Shown here piece by piece: positions 23,916 to 33,965 of a stretch of DNA of 64,000 nucleotides. Position 1 is the stretch's first letter; each line of letters begins with the position of its first letter. The notes under the pieces are model-generated. The model worked only from the letters and a program-made list of their open reading frames with translations, did not search any database and was not told where the DNA came from. Made by a program: the position numbers and the translations under genes. This stretch comes from UBA4416 sp020846025 (GTDB lineage Bacteria > Bacteroidota > Bacteroidia > B-17B0 > Aurantibacillaceae): NCBI GenBank assembly GCA_963169295.1, contig CAUJDD010000036.1:1-64000 (forward strand). Direction: 5' to 3'.

Positions 23916-26423
23916 CTAAAATTTCACCTGTAATTTCAAATTTACCATTCTACGAGTTAGGTAATTAGGCACAGCATATTGTCGGTTGGTAACATCGGTA
24001 ACCCAAGTGTAAGAAACTGTATTATTAATTTGCAATAAATTAAAAATCTCTACGCTAATAAACATGCCTTTAATAAAATGTAGCGAATTAGATTTTGGTA
24101 GTGGTTTATCTTCTTTTATAATTTGATATGCTAATCCAATATCTACCCGGCGATATGGAGGCATTCTAAACACCTGTTGCCAACGGATATGATTAGGAGG
24201 ACCAAATGGTAAGCCTGTTCCAAATTGCATATTTAAGTACATTTTGCATGAAGGCAATTTAGGAATATAATCTTGAAAGAACATACCAAAGGTAACGCGC
24301 TGGTCGGTAGGACGAGGAATATAACCTATCCCTGTTACCGTGCTATCAACTGCTTTGGTATCAAAGGTATATCCCGGAATAATAGAATCGCCTGCGGCAT
24401 TAAAATATGTTACTTTTCTATCTCCACTTATATTTTCCATAGTTTGCATAACGCCCAATGTAGCCCACGATTCTATGCCCTTTATAAACTCACCATTAAT
24501 TCTTAAATCAATACCTTGTGTATAGCCAATAGAATTATTTACAGCAAAATATCTAATCTTTGTATTATCAATCTCATACGGAATTAAATTTTTAAGTTCC
24601 TTATAATAGCCTGCTAATATAATTTTAAAAGGTCTTCGCCAAATCTTAAAGTTATAATCGGCTGACAATAAATAATGAATAGATTGCTGAGCTTTGATGT
24701 TAGGATTTAGTTGTCCGTCAAATCCGCGCATTTCTCTGTAAAATGGTGGTTGATAATAATAACCCCACGACGCTTTAAATAAAAAATCAGGCTTCCAGTT
24801 TGGTTTAAATGACATTGTAATCCTAGGAGAAACAACCGTTTGTTGATTAAAATCCCAATAATTAGCTCTCACGCCAGCTGTGGTTGTAATTTCAGAAGAA
24901 TCTCGTAACCGCTTATGATACACATATTGCAAATAGCCTTGCACACGATTAGTTTGTAAATGGATTCGTGTTTTAACAACATCTAATAAGTTAATCTCAG
25001 TAGGACTATATGGTGCTACATATCCTGCCGAGTCTATCATCCGCCACTCGCTCAATTTATCTTCTATCATTTCGTGTTGATAGCGTACTCCCCACAATAA
25101 TTCATTTTCTCTTTTCTTACCTATTATTCGAGTCCCCTTGTGTTCTATATTAAATACTTTAGCATCAATTCTATTTCTACCATTATTTAAAAAAGTGCCA
25201 ATACCTCTATTGAACGCTACTTGTCCAAAATTATCTTTTCCAAAATCAGCTTCTAACTGATCAATAAAATATTGTCCTTGTACCGTAAAATATTCTTCTT
25301 CTTGTGTTGTATATGCAGAAGTTATCAGTTTTAATTTGGTTCGTGAATTAGGTTTAAATGTAGTTGATAAACCTCCTAACATAGTATGATATTGCATCAT
25401 TTCTTGACCGTCAAAATAAATACTTAATTTAACGGCATTATTTACTGTACCAAAGGTGGTTTCTCTATTGGCTGGTATTACTAAATATTTATTATTTGCA
25501 ATGTTTCCTAAAAACTCTACCGACCATTTCTCGTTGATGGTAAAGGTTAAAAAACTTTGTACATCATAAAAACGTGGACGGTACTCGCCTTTAGTATCCA
25601 TATTCTTTAACAAGTACGCATTAGATTTGTAGCGCGAACCTATACTCCATGCTAACAAGCGATTTTTAGAAATGCCTTCTAAATATAAAGTGCCTCCCAT
25701 AAAACCACCACTAACAGCGCCACCAAATTTGGTTGGTTTTTTATACGTAATATCCAAAACAGAAGACATCTTATCTCCATATCGAGCTTCAAAACCACCA
25801 GCCGAAAAATTAATATTACCAACCATGTCTGGATTTGCAAAACTCAATCCTTCTTGTTGTCCGCTTCTTGCCAAAAAAGGACGATACACCTCTATATCGT
25901 TTACGTAAACAAGGTTTTCATCAAAGTTACCGCCTCTTACCGAGTAGCCGCTACTCAATTCATTATTACTGCTCACTCCTATCTGTGTTTTGATAAGGTC
26001 TTCTATATTTCCGCTAGGGCTGGGTATATGAATAAAATTTTTAGGATTAATATTATACAACTCTTGATGACGATTTTTTTCGTACACAATGTTTACTTCC
26101 TCTATATTATTTTTAGTGGTGAGCTTGGGATTAATCGTTAATTTTTCATTTGAAAGTAAAGTGAGTTTTTGATTAAATTGAATATAGCTGATGTTATAAA
26201 ATGACAGAGTAATTTCTTTAAAGGAAGGTACTGATAATTGGTAACTACCATTTACATCGGTAGTAGTATGAATGGAGGCATCTTCGAGTATAGCTACTTG
26301 CACATCGGGTATTCCAACACCATCATTATCTTTTACTACACCTGATATTATGGCACTTTGCGAAAAAGCAAGCGTAGCACAACTCAGTAAAAATAATATA
26401 GTATAAAGGTATTTTAACAACAC
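23916..26423 (-). CDS. TonB-dependent receptor with carboxypeptidase-regulatory-like N-terminal domain
   Basis: The 835-residue protein has a signal peptide ending TLAFSQ, a CarboxypepD_reg-like beta-sandwich (residues about 24-110; GVVKDNDGVGIPDVQVAI, TTTDVNGSYQLSVP), a plug (about 125-230; SGYSVRGGNFDENLVYVNDIEVYRP, GGFEARYGDKMSSVLDI) and a 22-strand barrel ending LKLQVKF. No SusD gene is adjacent, so it is not a classical Sus glycan pair. The substrate is unknown. It is followed (upstream in the map orientation) by another regulatory-like-domain protein on the same strand. Confidence 0.9.
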   Translation of the reverse strand: MLLKYLYTILFLLSCATLAFSQSAIISGVVKDNDGVGIPDVQVAILEDASIHTTTDVNGSYQLSVPSFKEITLSFYNISYIQFNQKLTLLSNEKLTINPKLTTKNNIEEVNIVYEKNRHQELYNINPKNFIHIPSPSGNIEDLIKTQIGVSSNNELSSGYSVRGGNFDENLVYVNDIEVYRPFLARSGQQEGLSFANPDMVGNINFSAGGFEARYGDKMSSVLDITYKKPTKFGGAVSGGFMGGTLYLEGISKNRLLAWSIGSRYKSNAYLLKNMDTKGEYRPRFYDVQSFLTFTINEKWSVEFLGNIANNKYLVIPANRETTFGTVNNAVKLSIYFDGQEMMQYHTMLGGLSTTFKPNSRTKLKLITSAYTTQEEEYFTVQGQYFIDQLEADFGKDNFGQVAFNRGIGTFLNNGRNRIDAKVFNIEHKGTRIIGKKRENELLWGVRYQHEMIEDKLSEWRMIDSAGYVAPYSPTEINLLDVVKTRIHLQTNRVQGYLQYVYHKRLRDSSEITTTAGVRANYWDFNQQTVVSPRITMSFKPNWKPDFLFKASWGYYYQPPFYREMRGFDGQLNPNIKAQQSIHYLLSADYNFKIWRRPFKIILAGYYKELKNLIPYEIDNTKIRYFAVNNSIGYTQGIDLRINGEFIKGIESWATLGVMQTMENISGDRKVTYFNAAGDSIIPGYTFDTKAVDSTVTGIGYIPRPTDQRVTFGMFFQDYIPKLPSCKMYLNMQFGTGLPFGPPNHIRWQQVFRMPPYRRVDIGLAYQIIKEDKPLPKSNSLHFIKGMFISVEIFNLLQINNTVSYTWVTDVTNRQYAVPNYLTRRMVNLKLQVKF

Positions 26424-26480
26424 TTGTAAAAAACGGACTTATCCTACAAATATTGTAAAAAGAAATGGATTTTTAAGGTA

Positions 26481-27110
26481 TTATTTAATCTTCAATTTGC
26501 CACTTCGCCAGGCATCAATAAATTTTGCCCAAGCTACAGGATTAAGCAAACTCACACTTGGATATTGCCCAGCTTGATACATACGTGTGTATTGTTGTTG
26601 CATCCTAATTCTATAATTAGCCGCAGCGTCCATACTACCTCCTTTTATAGATTGGCGAACATCTTCATTTTCCATGTTACGATAAGCTCGTTCAATATCA
26701 GTATCTGATAAATCTAAATTTAGAATAGCTCGTTTAAATTGCTCTTTACTTGGCCATGGATATACGTTTACTAATGGTAGTTGAACTGTATCTCTGGTTA
26801 ATATCTGAATAATAGAATAATGTTTTCCTGAAAGTGTATCGTCCAGTTGATATGCTTTACTTTTATGACTAACCGAAAAAAACTGCATTTCATCACCCGG
26901 TTGGGCTACTATAGTAAAAAAACCGTAATAATCGCTTACTGTGCCAGTTTTAGTGCCTTTTATCATAATAGAAACAAATGGTAAAGGTTGTAAACTATCA
27001 TCTAACACCACACCCGAAATTTGCAGATACTTATTGTTTACAACTGGAGCCTGAGAAAAACTCAATAAAGCACTAAGAGTAAAAATTATTAAAAAAAGAT
27101 GTCTCATCAA
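26481..27110 (-). CDS. Secreted carboxypeptidase-regulatory-like domain protein
   Basis: The 209-residue protein has a signal peptide (MMRHLFLIIFTLSALLSFSQ) and a CarboxypepD_reg-like domain (QISGVVLDDSLQPLPFVSIMIKGTKTGTVSDYYGFFTIVAQPGDEMQF, about residues 30-80). The rest, with WPSKEQFKRAILNLDLSDTDIERAYRN, matches a frequent Bacteroidota family of unknown function. It probably sits in the periplasm or at the outer membrane. It lies 57 bases upstream of the TonB receptor gene on the same strand, so co-expression is likely. Confidence 0.8.
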   Translation of the reverse strand: MMRHLFLIIFTLSALLSFSQAPVVNNKYLQISGVVLDDSLQPLPFVSIMIKGTKTGTVSDYYGFFTIVAQPGDEMQFFSVSHKSKAYQLDDTLSGKHYSIIQILTRDTVQLPLVNVYPWPSKEQFKRAILNLDLSDTDIERAYRNMENEDVRQSIKGGSMDAAANYRIRMQQQYTRMYQAGQYPSVSLLNPVAWAKFIDAWRSGKLKIK

Positions 27111-27192
27111 GGGTAAAGATAATAGATTTTCATGGCATCTCCACTCAATTAAGTAAAATTAACGGGTAACTCATTAAAAATATAGGCTAATC

Positions 27193-29205
27193 TCAAAACT
27201 TAATCCCTATTACACACACATCATCTACTTGTTCTAATTCTCCTTTCCAAAACTCGAAATTTGAACTTAAAATCTCTTGCTGTTGAGTTAATGTAAAATG
27301 ATGATTAGTGTTTATCAACTCATTTAAAGACTTATATTTAAACTTCTTACCTTTTGGCCCACCAAATTGATCGGCATAACCATCAGTATATAAATATAAC
27401 AAATCACCAGAAGACACATTTACTGTATATAGATTGAAATTATCTTTTTTCTCACCTATCCCAACGGGCATTCTATCTGCCTCAAGTTCTTTAACCAGAT
27501 TATCATGAATCAAAACCGGTTTATTATTTGCAGCAGCATAGGTTAATTGATTAGAACCTTTATCAAAACAAATTAAAATACCATCAAAGCCATCTTTTTG
27601 CCCATCTTTACTAATATTTTCTATCAAGCGTGTACGCACATAATTAAAAATCTCATTAGGTTTTTCTATGTCCTTTTCATTAATAGCTTCGCTTAAATAA
27701 CCTATGTTTAATAAACTCATAAATGCGCCAGGAACACCATGTCCAGTACTATCGCATACAGCTAAATAAAATTTATCATCTTTTTTGGTTGCCCAGTAAA
27801 AATCGCCACTTACAATATCTTTAGGATTAAAATAAATAAAATGGTTTGGCAAATGTTGCTTCAAGTAATCGTGATGAGCTAGTAACGAATATTGAATGCG
27901 CTTGGCATAATTGATTGAGTCTATTATTTCCTTTTGTTTAATTTCAATGATTAAGTTTTTATCTTCTACTAATTTTTTTTGATTTGAGATAATTAAATTT
28001 GCTTTCCGATTCTTTAGTAAACTTCTATAAATAAATAAAGAAAAAACTAATACTAGTGCTAAACCAGCAGCCACACAAAAAATAATTAGTTGTTGCATTT
28101 TGCTTTTTTCTTCAACTATTATTCGCTCTTTATCTATCTGTTCCTTTAAGATGGCTTCTTTTTTTTCAAACACATATTTTAAGTGACTTTTGATACTTGC
28201 TTGATGATTAGCTTCATTATTTATACTATCCTTATAAATAATATATTGTTTATAATGTTCCCAAGCATCGGCAAATCTTCCATTAGCAGAATCTATTCGC
28301 GATAATAAACGTTCTGCATTTCTAATATTTGCCGGAAATCCCAGTTGTCTTGAGAGGGTTAAAGAACTGTCTGTATAAGCTTGGGCTAGTAATAATTGTT
28401 TTTTTCTATCTCCTTGATTTCTAAGTGCGGATTTTATATACACTGAAGCAATATTATGCATGGAAGCTGCTAAGCCTTGTGAGTCGCCAATTTTTTGGCG
28501 CATTTGTTTACTTTGAAAATAATATTCTAAAGCTTTGGCAATTTCTCCTTTATAAAAATAAATACCTCCCAAATTATTTAAAGAATAAGCCATTCCCTCA
28601 TAATCTCCAATCTCTTCTTGTATTTTCAAACTTCTTGTGCTATAATATAAAGCCCTTGTCATATTATTTTGGGTATAAAATAAATTCCCAATGTTATTTA
28701 AAGAGTTTGCAATACCATCCTTATCTCCTATTGACTCACGGATTTTTAAGCTCTTTAAATAATAATCTAAAGCCTTAGATAACTCGTTCTGAAAATAATA
28801 AATAACCCCTATATTACTCATGGATTCCGCCACCCCCACTTTATCTCCTAATTTTTCTTGCATACTTAAACTTTTCCTAAAGTTCTCTAACGCATTTGGA
28901 ATATCACCTTGGTTATTATAAATAAATCCAATGTTGTTATAGGCATCAGCCAGTCCTTTTTGCCCTTTTCTACGTATTAATGCATTTTCACTTTCTATTA
29001 ACTTTTCCGACACATGAAGCATTTGGTCATTATATTTTGGCCATACGTTATCATCTGTTATAATTTCAATGAGTTGTAATAATATATTTACTTTATTAGT
29101 ATCATTATTGCATACTGCTAATTCTTTTTTCAAAGAATCAATATTTTGAGTGAAAGCAAGCTGACTTGATACCACACAGCATATTATACATATAAACTTT
29201 CTCAA
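27193..29205 (-). CDS. TPR sensor with SpoIIE/PP2C-type phosphatase domain (copy 1 of 3)
   Basis: The 670-residue protein has a signal peptide (MRKFICIICCVVSSQLAFTQ), about five 40-residue TPRs (80-245), a membrane helix (370-393), a coiled linker ending IIDSINYAKRIQYSLL, and a C-terminal SpoIIE-type PP2C domain (about 465-670). Metal/active-site motifs are GDFYWATKK, CDSTGHGVPGAFMS and LYTDGYADQFGG. The TPRs are outside and the phosphatase inside the cell, so the protein can pass an envelope signal to dephosphorylation of a cytosolic serine protein. No kinase or anti-anti-sigma gene is adjacent. Two similar genes lie at 35.4 and 44.0 kb. Confidence 0.92.
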   Translation of the reverse strand: MRKFICIICCVVSSQLAFTQNIDSLKKELAVCNNDTNKVNILLQLIEIITDDNVWPKYNDQMLHVSEKLIESENALIRRKGQKGLADAYNNIGFIYNNQGDIPNALENFRKSLSMQEKLGDKVGVAESMSNIGVIYYFQNELSKALDYYLKSLKIRESIGDKDGIANSLNNIGNLFYTQNNMTRALYYSTRSLKIQEEIGDYEGMAYSLNNLGGIYFYKGEIAKALEYYFQSKQMRQKIGDSQGLAASMHNIASVYIKSALRNQGDRKKQLLLAQAYTDSSLTLSRQLGFPANIRNAERLLSRIDSANGRFADAWEHYKQYIIYKDSINNEANHQASIKSHLKYVFEKKEAILKEQIDKERIIVEEKSKMQQLIIFCVAAGLALVLVFSLFIYRSLLKNRKANLIISNQKKLVEDKNLIIEIKQKEIIDSINYAKRIQYSLLAHHDYLKQHLPNHFIYFNPKDIVSGDFYWATKKDDKFYLAVCDSTGHGVPGAFMSLLNIGYLSEAINEKDIEKPNEIFNYVRTRLIENISKDGQKDGFDGILICFDKGSNQLTYAAANNKPVLIHDNLVKELEADRMPVGIGEKKDNFNLYTVNVSSGDLLYLYTDGYADQFGGPKGKKFKYKSLNELINTNHHFTLTQQQEILSSNFEFWKGELEQVDDVCVIGIKF

Positions 29206-29292
29206 AATTTTAGAATTAATATCTAAATATCGTAAAAAAAGATTACTAAAAAAACTTTAATGAATTTGTCTTCTTTAAGATATCTAAAAGAA

Positions 29293-29892
29293 TTAACGAA
29301 TAAGACTTTGTGTTTGTAGCCATTTATCTGCCTGAAACACCAAAAGCGAAGCGCCAATACCAATAACCATACCACCTAATACATCGCTTGGAAAATGAAC
29401 CCCAAGGCGCATGCGCGAATAACCTACCAAACAGGCATAAGCATACGAAGGAACTGCTACATACCATTTTTTGCTACTTAAAGTTAATGCCGTAGCTGCC
29501 GCAAAAGCATTAGACGTGTGCCCCGATGGAAATGAGTATTTTCCAACATGAGTCCTTTGAATTATGTCATTAGGATATTTCACAAAAGGTCGTTTACGAT
29601 TGACAGCTAATTTTAATCCGGAAGTTAGTGCCGCATTTAAGCCAATCGAAATTGCTGATTTAAACCCATCTCTTAAGATAGTTTGATTATTTTGTGCATA
29701 ACCCACACCTATTAAAGAAATGGGAGTAGCTAACATTATAGGAAATACCGAATTAGAAACCGTATTCATGGTTTTGTCCCAAGCTGAATGTTCGTTTTGA
29801 TTGATAGACTTCAATATCCTATAATCTATCGATTGAGATTTTGCATTTAGACAAAAAGTAATAAAAAGTATAAAGAATATTATTTCTCTCAA
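29293..29892 (-). CDS. PAP2-family membrane phosphatase
   Basis: The 199-residue protein has the three acid-phosphatase motifs: KLAVNRKRPF (KxxxxxxRP form), YSFPSGHTSNAFA and SRMRLGVHFPSDVLGG, with several membrane helices and a leading signal-like helix. Members remove phosphate from lipid substrates such as undecaprenyl diphosphate, phosphatidic acid or phosphatidylglycerol phosphate; the substrate here is unknown. Its start overlaps the stop of the M50 protease gene by four bases (ATGA type), so the two are translationally coupled. Confidence 0.9.
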   Translation of the reverse strand: MREIIFFILFITFCLNAKSQSIDYRILKSINQNEHSAWDKTMNTVSNSVFPIMLATPISLIGVGYAQNNQTILRDGFKSAISIGLNAALTSGLKLAVNRKRPFVKYPNDIIQRTHVGKYSFPSGHTSNAFAAATALTLSSKKWYVAVPSYAYACLVGYSRMRLGVHFPSDVLGGMVIGIGASLLVFQADKWLQTQSLIR

Positions 29893-30860
29893 AGCAAATA
29901 CATATAAATAATAATTGGTAATCCTATTAAGAAAAAAAGATATAAAGTTGTAACAAACATTTTTCCGAATAATTTAATATCATTTATAAAAGGTGTTTGT
30001 AATATAGAAATTACATGTTGCACTAAACTTCCCTCAACAATACTATACTTTGCAACACCTGCTTGTACCATGGAGTAACGACGACTAAAAGACAAAATAA
30101 CACCATCTCTTATTATCCAGTAATCCTTATCGGGTAATTCATTATAATTACATATATAGTTTATTCTTTCCTGATTTAAAAATTCTCTAATGTTATTGTT
30201 CTTTATCTCATATATTAAATCAAAAATCATGGTAACCGGAATTATTAAAAAAATAAAACTTTTTAGTGTAATAGCTAATATCACCAATACTATAATTGAA
30301 ATAATACTAAATACCACTCTGATAATATGATTTTGTTTTATGAATAAAGTCTCTAATAATCTACCTCCATCAAGAGGCATAAAAGGTAAAAGATTAAAAA
30401 AATTAATTATCAAAAATATATTGGCTAACATTTCTACCCGCTCATTAGGATTCATAAGATTGTAGAACAACAATACAGTTCCAATGATAATACCAGGCAA
30501 AGGCCCTGCCAATATAATAATACTCATTTGTTTTTGAGATACAACAGACTTTTTCCCAGTTACATAAGCTCCTAGCAATGGTAATACAAATAATTTCACA
30601 TTATGATAATTAAAAAATTTCATTGCAAAAAAATGACCAAATTCATGTATCATTAATACCACTAATACAGCAGCGATGTTGATTAAATCTTGATTAAAAA
30701 TAACATAAAACAAGAAGGCATAAATAGCTAAACTAATTAAAGATTTACGAACCCAATTTTTTTTATCTTGTTCTACTATAGGTTTAGGTAGTATGGATTT
30801 TACTTCTGAATCAAAGTTGTTTTGGTCTGTTTGAAACGATTGTTGATTATTCTCCTCCAC
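29889..30860 (-). CDS. Site-2 protease-type (M50) membrane metalloprotease
   Basis: The 323-residue polytopic protein has the zinc motif HEFGH (His72, Glu73, His76) inside a membrane helix and the third ligand in MPLDGGRLLE (Asp164), the two landmarks of M50 enzymes. It lacks PDZ domains, so it differs from RseP and resembles the short membrane-peptidase members. A C-terminal tail with two more helices follows. It may cut membrane regulators or be a metal-binding relative with another role. It overlaps the PAP2 gene by four bases. Confidence 0.85.
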   Translation of the reverse strand: MEENNQQSFQTDQNNFDSEVKSILPKPIVEQDKKNWVRKSLISLAIYAFLFYVIFNQDLINIAAVLVVLMIHEFGHFFAMKFFNYHNVKLFVLPLLGAYVTGKKSVVSQKQMSIIILAGPLPGIIIGTVLLFYNLMNPNERVEMLANIFLIINFFNLLPFMPLDGGRLLETLFIKQNHIIRVVFSIISIIVLVILAITLKSFIFLIIPVTMIFDLIYEIKNNNIREFLNQERINYICNYNELPDKDYWIIRDGVILSFSRRYSMVQAGVAKYSIVEGSLVQHVISILQTPFINDIKLFGKMFVTTLYLFFLIGLPIIIYMYLL

Positions 30861-30978
30861 GATTTTAAGTTTTAGCGTATTTTTTCACAAAGATAAGCCA
30901 TAATATGTTTTTTATTAAAAATAATATATATTTGAATAAGTTAAGATTTATAAAAAACATTCAAATAAAAAATACTAT

Positions 30979-32457
30979 ATGTCAGTTTGGAGAGTAAAAC
31001 CTGTATCGGCGTTTGAAGCCGATATGAAAAAAAGTGATTTAAAACGTGTTTTAACAAAATGGGGGTTAACCTCATTGGGAATAGGCGCCATTATTGGTGG
31101 TGGTATTTTTACCTTAACAGGTATTGCCGCACATGACTATGCGGGACCCGCTTTAGCTTTATCATTTGTAATTGCAGGTATTGGTTGTTTATTTGCTTCG
31201 TTGTGTTATGCTGAGTTTGCCTCGGTTTTACCCGTTGAGGGTTCTGCCTACGCCTATGCCTATGGCACTGTGGGCGAACTCTTTGCTTGGTTTATTGGTT
31301 GGAATTTGATTTTAGAATACATGATGGGTGCTACCACCGTAGCAGTGGCATGGAGTGGTTATTTTGTAAAACTCTTACACATTTTTCATATAGATTTTCC
31401 TATTTGGTTATGTAATGATCTAGCTACAGCCACTGAAAAATGTGCCGAAATGGGTATTGCTGCTCCTAGTTTTGCTTTTAACTTACCTGCATTTTTAATT
31501 ACATGGGTTGTAACCGCAATTTTAGTAAAAGGTATTAAAGAAGCAGCAAGCACTAATAATATAATTGTGGTGGTGAAAATTGCAGTTGTATTATTTGTAA
31601 TTGTAGTTGGAGCATTTTATATTAATCCAGAAAACTGGAAGCCATTCATTCCTGCCGAAGTACCTGTATTAGACGATCTAGGAAATCCAACAGGTAAAGT
31701 GAATTTTGGTTTTGGCGGGGTATTAACCGCTGCTACCATTGTGTTTTTTGCTTATATAGGTTTTGATGCTGTATCTACTCAAGCGGGTGAGGCTATTAAT
31801 CCGAAAAAAGATGTGCCTTTTGCGATTGTAGCTTCGTTAGTTATTTGTACCATTTTATATATTTTAGTTTCATTGGTTTTAACTGGTATGGTAAAATATG
31901 ACCAACTAGATAAAGCTGCGCCTGTTGCATCAGCATTTTCAGGCATTGGAATTAATTGGGCTGTATTTATTATTACATTAGCAGCTACTGCTGGCTTAAC
32001 CTCGGTAATGCTTGTAATGATGCTAGGGCAAACTCGTATCTTCTTAGGAATGGCAAAAGATGGGTTACTGCCTCCATTCTTTAAAACATTGCATCAATCT
32101 TTTAAAACACCGCACAAAAGCACATTATTAGTTGGATTAATTATTTCAATAGTTGCAGCCCTTACCCCTATTGATAAAGTAAGTGAAATGTGTAGTATGG
32201 GAACCTTATTAGCTTTTGCTATGGTATGTGTTGCTGTAATGATTTTACGTTTTAAAAAGCCAGAACTTGAAAGACCTTATAAAACCCCTGCAGTTTACTT
32301 AATTGGAACTTTAGGCGTATTATTTAATTTATTTTTAATGACACAGGTTCGTGCTGCTACATGGGTGTTTTTCCTTATCTGGGGAAGCTTAGGTATTATT
32401 GTTTATTTTGTTTATAGTAAACGAAATAGCAATTTACAAAAACCAACTCAAGAATAA
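30979..32457 (+). CDS. APC-family amino-acid permease (cationic amino acid transporter type)
   Basis: The 492-residue protein has about 12-14 membrane helices. The first helix carries the substrate-binding GIGAIIGGGIFTLTG motif, followed by SYAEFAS-type ASLCYAEFASVLPVEGSAYAYAY and FFAYIGFDAVSTQAGEAINPKKDVP, as in CAT-like (YfnA) bacterial transporters. It imports amino acids, probably by proton symport; the exact substrate is not certain. A strong terminator follows 9 bases after the stop. Confidence 0.9.
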   Translation: MSVWRVKPVSAFEADMKKSDLKRVLTKWGLTSLGIGAIIGGGIFTLTGIAAHDYAGPALALSFVIAGIGCLFASLCYAEFASVLPVEGSAYAYAYGTVGELFAWFIGWNLILEYMMGATTVAVAWSGYFVKLLHIFHIDFPIWLCNDLATATEKCAEMGIAAPSFAFNLPAFLITWVVTAILVKGIKEAASTNNIIVVVKIAVVLFVIVVGAFYINPENWKPFIPAEVPVLDDLGNPTGKVNFGFGGVLTAATIVFFAYIGFDAVSTQAGEAINPKKDVPFAIVASLVICTILYILVSLVLTGMVKYDQLDKAAPVASAFSGIGINWAVFIITLAATAGLTSVMLVMMLGQTRIFLGMAKDGLLPPFFKTLHQSFKTPHKSTLLVGLIISIVAALTPIDKVSEMCSMGTLLAFAMVCVAVMILRFKKPELERPYKTPAVYLIGTLGVLFNLFLMTQVRAATWVFFLIWGSLGIIVYFVYSKRNSNLQKPTQE

Positions 32458-32466
32458 TTTACATAA

Positions 32467-32492
32467 AAAAGTCGGCTTGTTTGCCGACTTTT
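32467..32492 (+). terminator. Rho-independent terminator after the first permease gene
   Basis: AAAAGTCGGC (32467-32476), a TTGTTT loop, then the exact complement GCCGACTTTT (32483-32492). A ten-base perfect stem ending in a T run. It also argues that the next gene starts at 32508, beyond the hairpin, and not at 32481. Confidence 0.85.
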
Positions 32493-32507
32493 ACATTTCT
32501 TAAAAAT

Positions 32508-33965
32508 ATGACCGAACAAAAGCGTAGCCTTAGTTTAATTGATACCACATTTTTAGTGGCAGGCTCTATGATTGGATCGGGTATTTTTATTGTAAGTGCC
32601 GATATAGCTCGTACAGTAGGTTCTGCTGGTTGGCTATTAATTGTTTGGATTTTATCAGGTCTTTTAACCTTAATTGCTGCTTTAAGTTATGGCGAACTTG
32701 CTAGTATGATGCCACAAGCTGGCGGACAATTTGTATATATTAAAAAAGCATTTGGAGAATTAACGGCTTTTGTTTATGGGTGGACCGTGTTTTTAGTTAT
32801 ACAAACTGGCGTTATTGCTGCCGTGGCAGTTGCCTTTGCCAAATTTACTGGTGTTTTTATTCCTTTCTTTGAAGAAGGACATGTGCTCATAAAGATTTTA
32901 AGTTTAAAAATTACATCTGCTCAACTTCTTGCCATTGCTATTATTGCTCTGCTTACATATATTAATACAAAAGGCATTGAGAACGGGAAAATCATTCAAC
33001 GTATTTTTACTTCAGCTAAATTAATTGCTTTGTTTAGTCTTATTATTGTGGGAATATATTTTGGCATAAATAAAGGAGTTTTAGCTTCAAATTTTTCAAC
33101 TGCTTGGCAAGGACAACAAGCTATAATTTCAAATAATACCTTTATAGGATTTAACTCATTATCAGGAATTGCTTTATATTCAGCAATCGGTAGTGCTATG
33201 TTAGGCGCATTATTTAGTAGCGATGCTTGGAATAACGTAACTTTTATTGCAGGTGAAGTAAATAATCCAAAACGAAACATCCCACTTGGTTTATTCTTTG
33301 GGGTGTGTATAGTTACTTTATTTTATGTTCTAGCTAATGTCTCTTATTTATGTTTACTCCCCATTGAAGGTGATATGAATTCAAACAACGATATTGCGAG
33401 AGGAATTATGTTTGCTAAAAATGATAGAGTTGGAACGGCTGCTCTATTTATAGTATTAGGAGATGTTGCAAAATATGTGATGGCTGCACTTATTATGATT
33501 TCGACTTTTGGCTGCAATAATGGATTAATTTTATCTGGCGCAAGGCTTTTTCAATCAATGGCACAAGAAGGCTTGTTTTTTAAAAAAGCGAGCAAGTTAA
33601 ATCAATATTCTGCACCATCTTATGCTCTTGTAATTCAAGGTGTGTGGGCAAGCTTCTTATGTTTGTCAGGTTCTTATGGCGATTTATTAGATTATTGTAC
33701 ATTCTCATCGTTAGTATTTTATATTATAACCATTATAGGATTATTTGTATTACGTAAAAAATTGCCAAATGCCGAACGACCATACAAAGCCTTTGGTTAT
33801 CCTGTTATTCCATTGTTATATATCATTCTTACAAGTGTCATCTGTATTAATTTATTAATTGTTAAATCATTTAATTGTGGCATGGGTGTGTTTATTATGT
33901 TATTAGGTATTCCAATCTTTTACTTGTTTAAAAAACAAAACCAACATGTTGTTCCGAAAGATTAA
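32508..33965 (+). CDS. APC-family amino-acid permease (LAT/SteT type)
   Basis: The 485-residue protein (ATG at 32508, chosen since an upstream start falls inside the terminator hairpin) has 12 predicted membrane helices. The first has VAGSMIGSGIFIVSADIA, with SYGELASMMPQAGGQFVYIKKAFG and FSSDAWNNVTFIAGEVNNPKRNIP following, a pattern of L-type amino-acid exchangers such as SteT. Its substrates are probably neutral amino acids. It overlaps the next gene by 20 bases. It is not a recent copy of the upstream permease; the two belong to different APC subfamilies. Confidence 0.9.
   Translation: MTEQKRSLSLIDTTFLVAGSMIGSGIFIVSADIARTVGSAGWLLIVWILSGLLTLIAALSYGELASMMPQAGGQFVYIKKAFGELTAFVYGWTVFLVIQTGVIAAVAVAFAKFTGVFIPFFEEGHVLIKILSLKITSAQLLAIAIIALLTYINTKGIENGKIIQRIFTSAKLIALFSLIIVGIYFGINKGVLASNFSTAWQGQQAIISNNTFIGFNSLSGIALYSAIGSAMLGALFSSDAWNNVTFIAGEVNNPKRNIPLGLFFGVCIVTLFYVLANVSYLCLLPIEGDMNSNNDIARGIMFAKNDRVGTAALFIVLGDVAKYVMAALIMISTFGCNNGLILSGARLFQSMAQEGLFFKKASKLNQYSAPSYALVIQGVWASFLCLSGSYGDLLDYCTFSSLVFYIITIIGLFVLRKKLPNAERPYKAFGYPVIPLLYIILTSVICINLLIVKSFNCGMGVFIMLLGIPIFYLFKKQNQHVVPKD

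Noticed and set aside
25672..26141. Plus-strand frames opposite the TonB receptor plug
   Set aside because: Antisense shadows of a well-conserved receptor domain.
23916..27110. SusC/SusD polysaccharide utilisation locus
   Set aside because: The receptor has the regulatory-like domain, but no SusD-like lipoprotein or glycoside hydrolase is adjacent.
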